This document shows positions 40,144 through 49,588 of a stretch of DNA of 64,000 nucleotides, piece by piece (position 1 is the first letter of the stretch; each line of letters opens with the position of its first letter). Source of the stretch: Limnohabitans sp. (GTDB lineage: Bacteria > Pseudomonadota > Gammaproteobacteria > Burkholderiales > Burkholderiaceae_C); contig NZ_JAAVVW010000003.1 in the NCBI RefSeq assembly GCF_023910625.1, forward strand, positions 1,984,001 to 2,048,000, given 5' to 3'. The notes beneath the pieces are model-generated. The model did no database searches and was not told the DNA's origin. It was given only the letters and a program-made list of their open reading frames with translations. Made by a program: the position numbers and the translations under genes.

Positions 40144-41064
40144 TCAGCGCGGGTCGGTTGCCAGCAGCGTCTGCACCAGCGCCCTCAGGTCGCTCTGCAG
40201 TCGGGCCATGCCCTGCGGGATTTGGGCCAGTGTGTGCTCGTCCATGTAGAGCTTGCGGTTGATCTCCAACTGAATGCTGTGCCGGTGCTGCGCCGGTTGG
40301 CTGTAGCGGCGCACCAGTTCAACCCCTTTGTACGGATGGTTGTAGGCCACGCTGTAGCCGCGCGCGCGCAATTGCTCGCAGATCATGGCCGAAAGTGCCG
40401 GGCTGGCGGTGGTGCCGTCGCGGTCGCCCACCACGAAATCCGCATGCTCCAGACCTGGGAAATCGGTGGCGAAACGCCCGGCCACCGCAGGCATGGAGTG
40501 GCAGTTGATGTGGATGCTGAAACCATGCCGTGCATGGGCCGCCCCGATGGCCTGCTGCACGGCGGCATGGTAAGGGTGCCAGCAGCGATCTATGCGATGA
40601 CGCACCTCGGCCACCGTGAGCTGGCGGTTGTAGATGGGCTCGCCTTCGTCGGTCAGCTTCCAGATCAGGCCCTTGCCCAGGCGCACCTTGCTCAGCACGG
40701 CGGGGTCGGTCGCGACGGGGTCAGGCCAGGGCTCATCGAGCAGGGTGGTGTCCAGCTCGGTCGTACTCCGGTTGGCATCCAGGTAGATGCGCGGAAAGTG
40801 CGCCTCGATCCAGGCCGCTCCCAGCTCTGGAGCAAAGGCGTAGATCTTCTCGACATGGGTGTCCTCGGCGCGCCGCAGCGTGGCCAGCGCGCAGGCCGAG
40901 TTGAAGTCGGCCGGATAATGCGTGCCGCTGTGGGGCGAGTCGAGCACCAGGGCGGTGGTGCCGGCAAGGGCCGTCACGAAAGCGGGCGCAGGTCCGGGTG
41001 AGTCGGTCACACCGGGTTGGGCTTGCTGGAAGTGTTGCTGGATCAGTTTCAGGGCTGCATGCAT
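40144..41064 (-). CDS. N-formylglutamate amidohydrolase family protein
   Basis: 306 residues from MHAALKLIQQHFQQ. The family pattern is ALVLDSPHSGTHYPADF, HFPRIYLDANRSTTELD, FSIHINCHSMP and GYSVAYNHPYKGVELVRRY, with metal-binding His/Asp/Glu residues. Known members hydrolyse N-formylglutamate at the end of histidine degradation, but no hut genes are nearby. It precedes the two-component genes on the same strand and follows the Bug receptor gene. Confidence 0.9.
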   Translation of the reverse strand: MHAALKLIQQHFQQAQPGVTDSPGPAPAFVTALAGTTALVLDSPHSGTHYPADFNSACALATLRRAEDTHVEKIYAFAPELGAAWIEAHFPRIYLDANRSTTELDTTLLDEPWPDPVATDPAVLSKVRLGKGLIWKLTDEGEPIYNRQLTVAEVRHRIDRCWHPYHAAVQQAIGAAHARHGFSIHINCHSMPAVAGRFATDFPGLEHADFVVGDRDGTTASPALSAMICEQLRARGYSVAYNHPYKGVELVRRYSQPAQHRHSIQLEINRKLYMDEHTLAQIPQGMARLQSDLRALVQTLLATDPR

Positions 41065-41187
41065 AGGCAGAGTGTGCACAAAGTGGGGCGGCTGGCCTGG
41101 CCGCCCAGACCGGTGAAAGACCATGGTTATCGCTGTCGCGGTCTTTCCCGGCTATGGCCGCCGGGCCCTCCCGGGCCCGGTGTGGGT

Positions 41188-42153
41188 TCAGTCGAGCACG
41201 ACCTTGGCGTAGGCGGCGACGCCCTTCATTTTGCCGATCTCGTCGGCAATCTGGGCGGTGAACTCCCTGGATATCGTGCCCGAAGGGTAAAGCCCCTGCC
41301 CGGCAAGGCGCTCGCGCACCGCGGGCTCGCGCAGCGCCTGCGCCACGGCTTGCTGGATGCGGTCTACCGCGGCGCGGGGTATCCCGGCCGGCGCCACCAG
41401 CCCAAACCATGACGGTTCGTTGGCCTGTTTGTAGCCCAGGGCCGCGTAGGTGGGCACGTCGGGCAGCACCTCCAGCCGCACAGGCCAGGACACCGCCAGC
41501 GCCCGCAGCTTTCCGGACTTGATGTGGGGCAGCGAGGACGCCACCTGATCGAAGTACACGGCCACCTGCCCCGCCAGCACATCGTTGATGGCCGGGCCTG
41601 CGCCTCGGTACGGAATGTGCACCATCGACGTGCCAGTGCTGCGCTTGAACAGCTCGCCCCACATGTGGCCGATGGTGCCGTTGCCCGGGCTGGCGTAGGA
41701 CACTTGGCCGGGGTTGGCCTTGAGGTACTTGACCAGTTCGGCAAAGTCCTTGACGGGCAGGACGGCGGGGTTGACCACCAACACACCGGGGGCCTTCACG
41801 ATTTCGGTCACACCCACGAAATCCTTGATGGGGTCGTACGGCAGCTTTTTGTACACGGCGGGGTTCACACCGTGGGTAGAGAGCGTGGCCACGCCCAGCG
41901 TCAGGCCGTCTGCCGGGGCGCGGGCCACCTCGGCCATGCCGATGGAGCCACCCGCACCACCACGGTTTTCCAGCACCACGGGCTGCTTGAGGATGCGCGA
42001 CAGCGGCTCCTGCAGACTGCGGGCCGTGATGTCGGTGGCACCGCCCGGCGGGAACGGCACGATGATGCGCAGGGGCTGCCCCTCTTGCGCGAAAGACATT
42101 CCGGGAGCGAAAGATACAGCGGCAAGCGCTGAGAGCATGTGACGGCGTTGCAT
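41188..42153 (-). CDS. Bug-family (TctC-like) periplasmic solute receptor
   Basis: 321 residues. The signal peptide MQRRHMLSALAAVSFAPGMSFAQ is followed by PLRIIVPFPPGGATDITARSLQ, the hallmark of the family, then VVLENRGGAGGSIGMAEVARA and IPYRGAGPAINDVLAG. It binds a carboxylate-type ligand for a tripartite tricarboxylate transporter. No TctA/TctB membrane genes are in the window, so it is one of the orphan receptors typical of Burkholderiales. It diverges from the LysR gene. The ribosome site AAAGGAGAA is strong. Confidence 0.93.
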   Translation of the reverse strand: MQRRHMLSALAAVSFAPGMSFAQEGQPLRIIVPFPPGGATDITARSLQEPLSRILKQPVVLENRGGAGGSIGMAEVARAPADGLTLGVATLSTHGVNPAVYKKLPYDPIKDFVGVTEIVKAPGVLVVNPAVLPVKDFAELVKYLKANPGQVSYASPGNGTIGHMWGELFKRSTGTSMVHIPYRGAGPAINDVLAGQVAVYFDQVASSLPHIKSGKLRALAVSWPVRLEVLPDVPTYAALGYKQANEPSWFGLVAPAGIPRAAVDRIQQAVAQALREPAVRERLAGQGLYPSGTISREFTAQIADEIGKMKGVAAYAKVVLD

Positions 42154-42261
42154 GGGTAGTTCTCCTTTGTAAAAAACGGAGATTACGGTTGGAGCGCTCG
42201 GGTGACAAGCAACAGATGGAGCTGATAACATTCCAAAAAGGAATAATCAAACTGCTGCGCC

Positions 42262-43224
42262 ATGTCCTCGCTCCGCCGTCTTACACCCCCTTTTCACCTG
42301 TTGCGCGCCTTTTCAGGGGTGACGCGTTTTGGCAGCGTGTCCCGCGCGGCGGATGCACTGCACCTGACGCAAAGCGCAGTGAGCAAGCAGATCCGGGAGC
42401 TGGAGGACTGGGTGGGGGTGGTCCTGTTCGAGCGCAGCCGCAAGCGCCTGACACTGACCCCTGCGGGCGAGCGCTACGAGAAGGCCGTGCGCGCCGTGCT
42501 GGCTCAGCTGGAAGCCGCCACACTGGAGCTGATCACCAGCAACGATGGCGGCGGCGCGCTGCACCTGTCGAGCCTGCCCACGTTTGCCGCCAAGTGGCTG
42601 ATCCCGCGCCTGCCGCAGTTTCAGCATCTGCACCCGCAGATCACCCTGCACTTCGTGCCCTACGTGCACAGCTACGACTTCGAGCGGCCCGAGCTGGACT
42701 GCTCCATCCTCTTTGGCGATGGCCACTGGCCGGGCGCGCACGCCGACTACATCACGGGCAACGAGGTCGCGCTGATCGCACCGCGCACGCTTTCAGCCGA
42801 TATCGCCATCAACACACCAGGCGATGTGGCGCGCCATACGCTGATGCGCCATGTGACGGTGCCCGAGGCCTGGCTGCACTGGAGCGAGACACAAGGCGTG
42901 ACAGGATTGATAAACCCGCTGGCGGGCCCGCAGTTCGACCAGTTCCAGACTATGATCCGCGCCGTTATGGCGGGCATGGGCCTGGCGCTGGTGCCGCGCT
43001 GCCTGGTGCAGGACGAGATCGCTGCCGGGCTTGTGCGCGAGCCCCTGGCCCAATACCCGATGGGCGGCGGCTACTGCGGCGACATGGGCTACTGGTTCTG
43101 CTATCCGGAAGGCCGCACACAGCTGCACGCGCTGTTGTGTTTTCGTCAATGGCTCTTGCAGGGGGCTGCGGGCGAGCCAGACGCCAAGCACGCCGCACTT
43201 GCCACGTCGACCCCATTTCCCTGA
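42262..43224 (+). CDS. LysR-family regulator (GcvA-like)
   Basis: 320 residues. N-terminal winged HTH (LLRAFSGVTRFGSVSRAADAL, LTQSAVSKQIRELEDWVGVVLFER) and a substrate-binding-like effector domain (HLSSLPTFAAKWLIPRLPQFQ, NPLAGPQFDQFQTMIRAVMAGMGLALVP). It is divergent from the Bug receptor across 108 bases, the usual LysR arrangement for a regulator of the facing gene. Confidence 0.92.
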   Translation: MSSLRRLTPPFHLLRAFSGVTRFGSVSRAADALHLTQSAVSKQIRELEDWVGVVLFERSRKRLTLTPAGERYEKAVRAVLAQLEAATLELITSNDGGGALHLSSLPTFAAKWLIPRLPQFQHLHPQITLHFVPYVHSYDFERPELDCSILFGDGHWPGAHADYITGNEVALIAPRTLSADIAINTPGDVARHTLMRHVTVPEAWLHWSETQGVTGLINPLAGPQFDQFQTMIRAVMAGMGLALVPRCLVQDEIAAGLVREPLAQYPMGGGYCGDMGYWFCYPEGRTQLHALLCFRQWLLQGAAGEPDAKHAALATSTPFP

Positions 43225-43251
43225 TGGCCTGATCGCACCCACGCATGGCGA

Positions 43252-43770
43252 TCATCCGCCCCCCGCGCCTGCTGCATACACCTCCAGCCCCAAAGCCACC
43301 ACGGTGGCCACATCCTTGCCCACTTCGGTACGGAATTCGGCCTCGGCCTGGGCCACTGCTTCCTTGAAGGCTTGCAGCCAGGCCAGGCCCACGGGGGTGA
43401 AGACCACCCGGCGAGCGCGAGCGTCCAGCGGGTCGGGTTCGCGCTGCACCAGCCCCCAGGCCGCGCACTGGTCCACCAAATCTCCCATGGCCTGTTTGCT
43501 CATGCCCGCCGCCCGCGCCAGATCGGTCAGGCGCGAGCCGTCCAGCGCCAAATGGCGCGTGATGTGCACATGCGCGGCGCTGATTTGGTCACGCGAGGCC
43601 AGGTTGGCCAGCGCCAGCGGCACGCCCTCGTTGCCCGCCATCAGGTGCAGAACGCGCTCGTCAAACCGCCGCATGGCGTGGCCCAACAGCCGGCCCAAAT
43701 GCGTCTGACGCCAGCGCTCATCCTGCAGCGCAGGGCTGCTCAAGGCGTTTGAATGGCTGTTTTCTGACAT
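43252..43770 (-). CDS. MarR-family transcriptional regulator
   Basis: 172 residues from MSENSHSNALSSP. The winged helix is at ISAAHVHITRHLALDGSRLTDLARAAGMSKQAMGDLVDQC, with the wing DPLDARARRVVFTPVG. It diverges from recA. The 141-base gap holds three GTTTACAG-type repeats that could be its operator in addition to the SOS box. The ligand is unknown. Confidence 0.88.
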   Translation of the reverse strand: MSENSHSNALSSPALQDERWRQTHLGRLLGHAMRRFDERVLHLMAGNEGVPLALANLASRDQISAAHVHITRHLALDGSRLTDLARAAGMSKQAMGDLVDQCAAWGLVQREPDPLDARARRVVFTPVGLAWLQAFKEAVAQAEAEFRTEVGKDVATVVALGLEVYAAGAGGG

Positions 43771-43833
43771 GGCTAAATGATAAGGCAAACTGACCAAAAA
43801 TACTGTTTACAGTTTTATACAGCTCGTTTACAG

Positions 43834-43853
43834 TACTGTTCACGCATCCAGTA
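43834..43853. promoter_or_regulatory. LexA (SOS) box upstream of recA
   Basis: TACTG-TTCACGCATC-CAGTA matches the outer consensus of the Gram-negative LexA box (TACTG, 10 bases, CAGTA) exactly. It lies 58 bases before the recA ATG. Upstream elements TTTACA (43806-43811) and TACAGT (43829-43834) could be the -35 and -10 with 17-base spacing. Confidence 0.75.
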
Positions 43854-43911
43854 AACAGCACATCACCGCTGAACCCGATGCCCCAACCCATTGATATTCA
43901 AGGAGATTCTC

Positions 43912-44949
43912 ATGAGCGACGACAACAGCGAAAAGTCCAAAGCCCTGCAAGCCGCCCTGGCCCAGATTGAAAAGCAATTCGGCAAAGGCACCATCATGCG
44001 CCTGGGTGAGGGCGAAGTCATCGCCGACATCCAGGTCGTGTCCACCGGCTCTTTGGGCCTGGACATCGCGCTGGGTGTGGGCGGTTTGCCCCGTGGCCGC
44101 GTGATCGAGATTTACGGCCCCGAGTCTTCCGGCAAAACCACCCTGACCTTGCAAGTCATCTCCGAAATGCAGCGCCTGGGCGGCACCTGCGCCTTTGTCG
44201 ACGCCGAGCACGCGCTGGACGTGCAATACGCCCAAAACCTGGGCGTGAACCTGCAAGAGCTGCTGGTCAGCCAGCCCGACACCGGCGAACAAGCCCTGGA
44301 AATCGTGGACAGCCTGGTGCGTTCCGGCGCGGTCGATCTGGTCGTGATCGACTCGGTCGCAGCCCTCACCCCCAAGGCCGAAATCGAAGGCGACATGGGC
44401 GACAGCCTGCCCGGCCTGCAAGCCCGCTTGATGAGCCAGGCCCTGCGCAAGCTGACCGCCACCATCAAGAAGACCAATTGCACCGTCATCTTCATCAACC
44501 AGATCCGCATGAAGATCGGTGTCATGTTCGGCAGCCCCGAAACCACCACCGGCGGCAATGCGCTCAAGTTTTACGCCTCGGTTCGTCTGGACATCCGCCG
44601 CACCGGCACCATCAAGAAAGGTGACGACGCGATCGGCAACGAGACCAAGGTCAAAGTGGTCAAGAACAAAGTCGCGCCGCCCTTCAAGACGGCCGAGTTC
44701 GACATCCTGTTTGGCGAGGGCATCAGCCGAGAAGGCGAGGTGATCGACATGGGCGTCACCGCCAAGATCGTCGACAAGTCGGGCGCTTGGTACGCCTACC
44801 AGGGCGAGAAAATCGGCCAAGGCCGTGACAATGCCCGCGAGTTCTTGCGCGAGAACCCGGCGTTGGCCCGCGAAATCGAAAACAAGGTGCGCGAATCGCT
44901 GGGCATCCGCTTGCTGGAGTCGGCCATTGCCGAGCCCAAAGGCGAATAA
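43912..44949 (+). CDS. recA: recombinase RecA
   Basis: 345 residues. It has Walker [10 protein letters not shown], Walker [13 protein letters not shown], the L1 loop region [41 protein letters not shown] and a C-terminal domain. It forms filaments on single-stranded DNA, drives strand exchange and LexA cleavage. The AGGAG ribosome site is clear. An SOS box lies upstream and recX follows 24 bases downstream. Confidence 0.99.
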   Translation: MSDDNSEKSKALQAALAQIEKQFGKGTIMRLGEGEVIADIQVVSTGSLGLDIALGVGGLPRGRVIEIYGPESSGKTTLTLQVISEMQRLGGTCAFVDAEHALDVQYAQNLGVNLQELLVSQPDTGEQALEIVDSLVRSGAVDLVVIDSVAALTPKAEIEGDMGDSLPGLQARLMSQALRKLTATIKKTNCTVIFINQIRMKIGVMFGSPETTTGGNALKFYASVRLDIRRTGTIKKGDDAIGNETKVKVVKNKVAPPFKTAEFDILFGEGISREGEVIDMGVTAKIVDKSGAWYAYQGEKIGQGRDNAREFLRENPALAREIENKVRESLGIRLLESAIAEPKGE

Positions 44950-44973
44950 AAGTCCATTAAGAGGCGGCCCCGC

Positions 44974-45438
44974 TTGAACAAGCCCGGATTTCAACCCTCG
45001 CTCAAAGGCCGCGCCCTGCGGCTTTTGAGTCAGCGCGAACACTCGCGCGCCGAGCTGGAACGCAAACTGGCACCCCACGAAACAGTGCCCGGCGAATTGG
45101 CCAAAGCGCTTGACGAGTTGCAGACGCGTGACTTCCTCAACGACGGCCGCGCCATCGAATCCGTGGTCCACCGGCGTGCAGGCAAATGGGGCACGGCCAA
45201 GGTCCAGCAAGAGTTGATTGCCAAAGGCTTGATTGGCGAAGCAGTGGCCCACGCCCTGGCGAACCTCAAGGACACCGAACTCAGCCGTGCCCGGGAAGTC
45301 TGGCGCAAGAAATTTGGCAGCCCGCCGCCAGACCCGCAGACCCGCGCCAAACACATGCGCTTTTTGCTCACCCGAGGCTTCAACGCAGAAGTGGTGCGGC
45401 AGGTGGTCAGGGGCGCTGACGAAGACGACTTCGGGTGA
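44974..45438 (+). CDS. recX: RecA regulator RecX
   Basis: 154 residues from a TTG start with an AAGAGG-like site upstream. Three-helix RecX repeats are visible (LKGRALRLLSQREHSRAELERKLA, ALDELQTRDFLNDGRAIESVVHRRAGKWGTAKVQQELIAKGL, KHMRFLLTRGFNAEVVRQVV). It limits RecA filament growth. It is co-transcribed with recA. Confidence 0.93.
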   Translation: MNKPGFQPSLKGRALRLLSQREHSRAELERKLAPHETVPGELAKALDELQTRDFLNDGRAIESVVHRRAGKWGTAKVQQELIAKGLIGEAVAHALANLKDTELSRAREVWRKKFGSPPPDPQTRAKHMRFLLTRGFNAEVVRQVVRGADEDDFG

Positions 45439-45479
45439 TTTCAGCGCGGCAGGAGTGCCTGGCGGGCGCGCCCTCAAAG

Positions 45480-45941
45480 TCAGGGGGTCAAGTCCAGCAG
45501 CACCTGCGCTTGTGCTGCGACTTTGGCCCAGTGGCGGTCTTCGGCGGCGCGCTCGGCATACCGATTGAAACGCCAGGACGTGCCATCCACCGTGATGCGA
45601 CGCCACACGGCACGCTTTGCAGCAGGGCTCATTTCGGTCCAAAGCTGCACCTCTTCAAAACTGCGACCACAGCCCTTGCAACTTTCGTCGCCCTGACTGG
45701 TCGAACAAATGGCAATACACGGCGTGTCCGGGGTCGTGGCATACCAATCCTGCCAGGCCAAGGCGGCAGCCAGCGGCCACGAACACTCATCGACCAAGTC
45801 CTGCCGGTGGTAAACCATCAAGCCATAAACCTCGGCCAAAGCTCGCAACTCAGGCGGCAGAGTCACCCCATCCGGAGAAGGGTTCTTGCTGCGCCAATGG
45901 TTGATGGCCGCTTCGATGTCGGTGATGTGGATGCCAGACAT
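45480..45941 (-). CDS. DUF3717-DUF1289 fusion protein
   Basis: 153 residues from MSGIHITDIEAAINHWRS. The N-terminal 70 or so residues match DUF3717. The C-terminal part has the DUF1289 cysteine pattern (TPCIAICS and CKGCGRSFEEVQLW), probably a small metal-binding domain, followed by WAKVAAQAQVLLDL. It converges with recX. The function is unknown. Confidence 0.85.
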   Translation of the reverse strand: MSGIHITDIEAAINHWRSKNPSPDGVTLPPELRALAEVYGLMVYHRQDLVDECSWPLAAALAWQDWYATTPDTPCIAICSTSQGDESCKGCGRSFEEVQLWTEMSPAAKRAVWRRITVDGTSWRFNRYAERAAEDRHWAKVAAQAQVLLDLTP

Positions 45942-45987
45942 GGTGTGGGGTGTTCGAGGAGGGCGATCATAGCCCCAATGGCCAGGA

Positions 45988-47556
45988 TCAACGGTCTGGC
46001 GGCTGCAAGGCCCGCAGGCGTTCGCGGGCATGCCGCAGGCGCACATCCACAATGGACGCCTCAATGTGTTCACCCGGCTGCAAACGTCCGGCAAGGGCCG
46101 CCTCTTGCGCTGCACGAAAACGGTCGATGGCACCCGGCCAATCGAGTCGGGCCGCCTGCGCCTCTCCGGCCGCTCGCATGGCCGCCAAAGTTTGACCTTG
46201 TACCGTCAACAGGCCCGACAAACGGTCCCAGGCCTGCGCGTCCAGCGGGGTCTGCCGCACCACCTCCCGCAACTGCGCTTTGACGGATGGCCACAGGGGG
46301 TGCTCGGGCAATTGCTGCAGCACCTGCGACAAGGCCATCAATTCAGGACGCAGCAAGCGCTGCCCCTGGTTTTCTTTCGTCAACACCTGCACGGCCAATG
46401 CCGGCTTCTCTTGCCGCTGCGCCACCTCGGCCTCAAGCAAATGCAACCATCGCTGCGCCGCCGCATGGGAGGGCAAGTGGCGATGCGACTGAACCAAAGC
46501 GCTCAAGGACTGCAGATGACGCGAGGTGCCCTCAGCATCGCGCAACAAAAGATGGGACAAACTCGCCGCATAAAGCGCAGCCGCCCGGTCGGCAGCCGAA
46601 GCCGTGGCAGCCAGTGATGCCGGGCCTTGAGTCCAGGCCTTGAGCGCGTCGGGGCCGCTTTGTGACAAAACCCGGGCTCTGGCTGCCAGCATGGCGTGCG
46701 CCATGTCTGGCAACGGCCGGGGCAGGGACGCATTCAATTGCTGGCGAGCCTGCATGTCGGCCATGCGCTCGGTGGTCAAAGGGTGACTGCGCAGATACGG
46801 AAATGCCCCGCTGTCATTCAAGCCCGCAGCTTGCTGCAATTTGGCAAACATGCTGACAAACCCGCCGGGGTCATACCCCGCATCCACCAAAATGCCATAG
46901 CCGACACGGTCGGCCTCTCTTTCCATGTCGCGGGTGTAGCTCAACTGAGTCTGAATGGCTGCAGCTTGCCCCCCCACAATCAGGGCCTGCGCTGCTTGCG
47001 GGTTTTTACTGGCCGCCATGGCACCCAAAATCATGGAACCCACCAACCATGGGGTCATCTTGGACTGATCGCTGATGCCGCGCGCAATGTGCCGCTGCGT
47101 GACGTGGCTCAACTCATGGGCCAGCACCGACGCCAACTCGTCGGCCGTGCTCACCACCGCCATCAAACCCAGGTGCACCCCCAAATACCCCCCGGGCAAT
47201 GCAAAGGCATTTACCGAACGGTCTCGACCCAGCAAAATCCGCCAGGCAAACCGCTCTTGAAGCTCTGCGGACAACTCACCGCGCGCCACGGCGGCTCTCA
47301 CCAAAGGCGCCCAAAGCTGCTGAATGTACTCGTCCAGCACCGCATCCTCCAGATAATCCGGGTCACGAAACAGCTCGCGGGCAATCCGGTCACCCAATTG
47401 ACGCTCGGCACTCAGGGAAATGCTCTCGCCATCGCCAAGCGCGGGCAAGCCCATCGCCTGACCATGCGCCAAGCCCGCACTCAGAGCCCAAGCCAGCGCC
47501 AGCCCGAGCACATTGTGAAGTCGTCGATCAGTAAGTTTCAAAGCGATCCATGCCAT
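45988..47556 (-). CDS. M48-family periplasmic metalloprotease (BepA/YfgC-like)
   Basis: 522 residues. The signal peptide (LGLALAWALSAGLAHGQA) is followed by the M48 domain with HELSHVTQRH (zinc ligands, about residue 146) and EREADRVGYGILVDAGYDP providing the third ligand. A C-terminal TPR-like helical region follows (about 320-510). BepA-type enzymes degrade or assemble outer-membrane proteins such as LptD. It diverges from moaC and leads into the DUF1289 gene. Confidence 0.92.
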   Translation of the reverse strand: MAWIALKLTDRRLHNVLGLALAWALSAGLAHGQAMGLPALGDGESISLSAERQLGDRIARELFRDPDYLEDAVLDEYIQQLWAPLVRAAVARGELSAELQERFAWRILLGRDRSVNAFALPGGYLGVHLGLMAVVSTADELASVLAHELSHVTQRHIARGISDQSKMTPWLVGSMILGAMAASKNPQAAQALIVGGQAAAIQTQLSYTRDMEREADRVGYGILVDAGYDPGGFVSMFAKLQQAAGLNDSGAFPYLRSHPLTTERMADMQARQQLNASLPRPLPDMAHAMLAARARVLSQSGPDALKAWTQGPASLAATASAADRAAALYAASLSHLLLRDAEGTSRHLQSLSALVQSHRHLPSHAAAQRWLHLLEAEVAQRQEKPALAVQVLTKENQGQRLLRPELMALSQVLQQLPEHPLWPSVKAQLREVVRQTPLDAQAWDRLSGLLTVQGQTLAAMRAAGEAQAARLDWPGAIDRFRAAQEAALAGRLQPGEHIEASIVDVRLRHARERLRALQPPDR

Positions 47557-47618
47557 GTATTAGCACCGTATGATGCACGCTTGTTGTGAACCTGTCGTCA
47601 ATCCTGAAATTTCTGCTC

Positions 47619-48107
47619 ATGAACCACCATGTCCTGACCCATTTTGATGCAAAAGGCCAAGCCCACATGGTCGATGTGGGAGACAAAGCCAACACCCGGC
47701 GTGTGGCCGTGGCCCGGGGCCGGATCAGCATGTTGCCCGGCACCTTGGCATTGATCACCTCCGGCTCTGCCAAAAAGGGCGATGTGCTGGGCATTGCCAG
47801 AATTGCAGGCATCCAGGGCGCTAAAAAAACCAGCGACCTGATTCCCCTGTGCCACCCCATCGGCTTGACCCGGGTGGCCGTTGAATTCGACATCCAAGAC
47901 TCCAGCGTGGTCTGCACAGCCACGGCCGAAGTGAACGGCCAAACAGGGGTCGAAATGGAAGCCCTCACTGCCGTGCAAGTGGCGCTGCTCACCATCTACG
48001 ACATGTGCAAAGCCGTGGACCGGGGCATGGTCATCACCGATGTGAAGCTGCTGGAAAAGCACGGCGGCAAGTCGGGGAGCTTTGTGGCCGGCCGCCCAAC
48101 GGCATGA
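47619..48107 (+). CDS. moaC: cyclic pyranopterin monophosphate synthase
   Basis: 162 residues from [20 protein letters not shown]. The conserved regions are [32 protein letters not shown] and [26 protein letters not shown]. It converts the MoaA product to cPMP in molybdenum-cofactor synthesis. No other moa gene is in the window. The ribosome site is weak and an in-frame non-ATG start at 47586 is possible. Confidence 0.97.
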   Translation: MNHHVLTHFDAKGQAHMVDVGDKANTRRVAVARGRISMLPGTLALITSGSAKKGDVLGIARIAGIQGAKKTSDLIPLCHPIGLTRVAVEFDIQDSSVVCTATAEVNGQTGVEMEALTAVQVALLTIYDMCKAVDRGMVITDVKLLEKHGGKSGSFVAGRPTA

Positions 48108-48137
48108 GAATTTCCCATTTAAGCAAAAGATCACATC

Positions 48138-48236
48138 ATGGACCTTCACCGGCGCGACAAGCACCTGCCCATCAAGGGCGACAGCCACGGCCTTGGCCAG
48201 AACATGGACGGGACTTTCGGCCCGATCGTGCTTTGA
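48138..48236 (+). CDS. possible small ORF, translationally coupled to lipocalin gene
   Basis: 32 codons, ATG at 48138, reading MDLHRRDKHLPIKGDSHGLG onward, with its TGA (48234-48236) overlapping the lipocalin ATG as TGATG. No domain is recognisable. Coupling and reasonable spacing suggest it may be translated, but the ribosome site is not strong. Confidence 0.3.
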   Translation: MDLHRRDKHLPIKGDSHGLGQNMDGTFGPIVL

Positions 48237-48799
48237 TGCGTGCCAAAGGCTTGCACGCAGTGGGCGTTCGCGCCACCATTTGCATGACCCTGCTTATGCT
48301 GGCCATCGGCATTGTGCCAGCCCAGACAGCGCCCCTGCAAACCGTGCCCTCAGTGGATGTGCCCCGCTACATGGGCACCTGGCACGAGATCGCCAAATAC
48401 CCCAATCGGTTTCAGAAGAAGTGCGTCAACAGCACGCAGGCCACTTACAGCCTGCAAGCCGATGGTCGGGTGCAGGTGCTCAACCGCTGCAAAACCGACC
48501 AGGGCGAATGGAGCGAAGCGCTGGGCGCCGCCCGACAAATTGGGGGGCCCACCTCTGCCCAGTTGAAGGTCCGCTTTGCGCCCGCCTGGTTGTCATTCGT
48601 TCCGATGGTGTGGGGCGATTACTGGATCATCGACCTGGACCCTGATTACCAGTGGGTGGTGGTGAGCGAACCCCGGCGCGAATACCTGTGGATCTTGTCA
48701 CGCCCCCCCCAAATGCCAGTTTCCACCTACCAAGCCTTGCTGGCCAAGCTCGACAAACTGGGCTTTGACCTGAAAAAGATCGAGCCCAGCAAACCTTGA
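48236..48799 (+). CDS. bacterial lipocalin (Blc-like), exported
   Basis: 187 residues. The signal peptide (TICMTLLMLAIGIVPAQTA) is followed by a lipocalin barrel with the N-terminal GxW block YMGTWHEIAKYPNRFQKKC, KVRFAPAWLSFVPMVWGDYWIIDLD and YLWILSRPPQMP. It lacks a clear lipobox, unlike E. coli Blc. It binds lipophilic ligands and is linked to envelope stress in relatives. The start follows directly from the coupled small ORF. Confidence 0.9.
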   Translation: MRAKGLHAVGVRATICMTLLMLAIGIVPAQTAPLQTVPSVDVPRYMGTWHEIAKYPNRFQKKCVNSTQATYSLQADGRVQVLNRCKTDQGEWSEALGAARQIGGPTSAQLKVRFAPAWLSFVPMVWGDYWIIDLDPDYQWVVVSEPRREYLWILSRPPQMPVSTYQALLAKLDKLGFDLKKIEPSKP

Positions 48800-48812
48800 C
48801 AGATGACGGGGC

Positions 48813-49400
48813 TCAGTGCGCCGCTTCGGCCACGCGCACCTGGCTGGCGGCATCTTGTGCGAGTTGGGCAATCAGGGCACGTGCACCGGCATTGACCAGC
48901 GCATCAGGCTGCAAACGCAAAGCGGCGTCCGAGAAGTGGTGCACCACCTCGGCCACGTCATCCGCATCAAGCGTTGTGGGTTTGTAAACCGGACTGCACC
49001 GTACCTTTTGACCCAGCGCCCGGTAAAACACCGCCGCCAGATGCGCCGATGCGCCATACACGCTGCGCTGTTGGCCCGCCGCCGTGACACGCAAGGTGTA
49101 GCCATATTTGCCCTTGACGCACTCGGCCTCAGTGATGTCCTTCAGGGCAAAGTGTTGCACCGTTGTGCCCGTGTCGTTTTCGGACACCAGCAACCGCTGG
49201 TCCGTCAACAACCACAAACCCCGCCCTGCCAGCACCACGCGGCCCAGCACATAGCCCAGCAACCGTTCGGTCGACTGGAGGTGGTCACGCATCTGCTCCA
49301 CATCGGCTTGTTTGAGCAACTGCGCTCCATAGGGATTGTTGCCCTCGATCAGCAGTTCGCTCAGTTCGTTGCCATTTTTCAAAAAATCCAGCCAGGCCAT
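48813..49400 (-). CDS. uncharacterised protein, PH-like domain possible
   Basis: 195 residues from MAWLDFLKNGNELSELLIEG. The centre (AGRGLWLLTDQRLLVSENDTGTTVQHFALKDITEAE) looks like a bacterial pleckstrin-homology-type beta fold. The C-terminal third is helical. It has no signal peptide or membrane span. It converges with the lipocalin gene, leaving 13 bases between stops. No firm family name. Confidence 0.65.
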   Translation of the reverse strand: MAWLDFLKNGNELSELLIEGNNPYGAQLLKQADVEQMRDHLQSTERLLGYVLGRVVLAGRGLWLLTDQRLLVSENDTGTTVQHFALKDITEAECVKGKYGYTLRVTAAGQQRSVYGASAHLAAVFYRALGQKVRCSPVYKPTTLDADDVAEVVHHFSDAALRLQPDALVNAGARALIAQLAQDAASQVRVAEAAH

Positions 49401-49588
49401 CGCATGTCTCCAAGTTAGCCGCTCATGTTCGGGCATGCACCGGTTGGCAGTGCCCTTGGCTGGCCAAAGGTCTTGGTTCACGCAAGGTTATTGGGCTGCC
49501 AAAGCCCGAACCCCGGCACGCCCATTACCACGCAATGTGCAGACTGGCGCTGGCTGGCCCACACTGCTTGCCAGCACCTTGTGGAACC

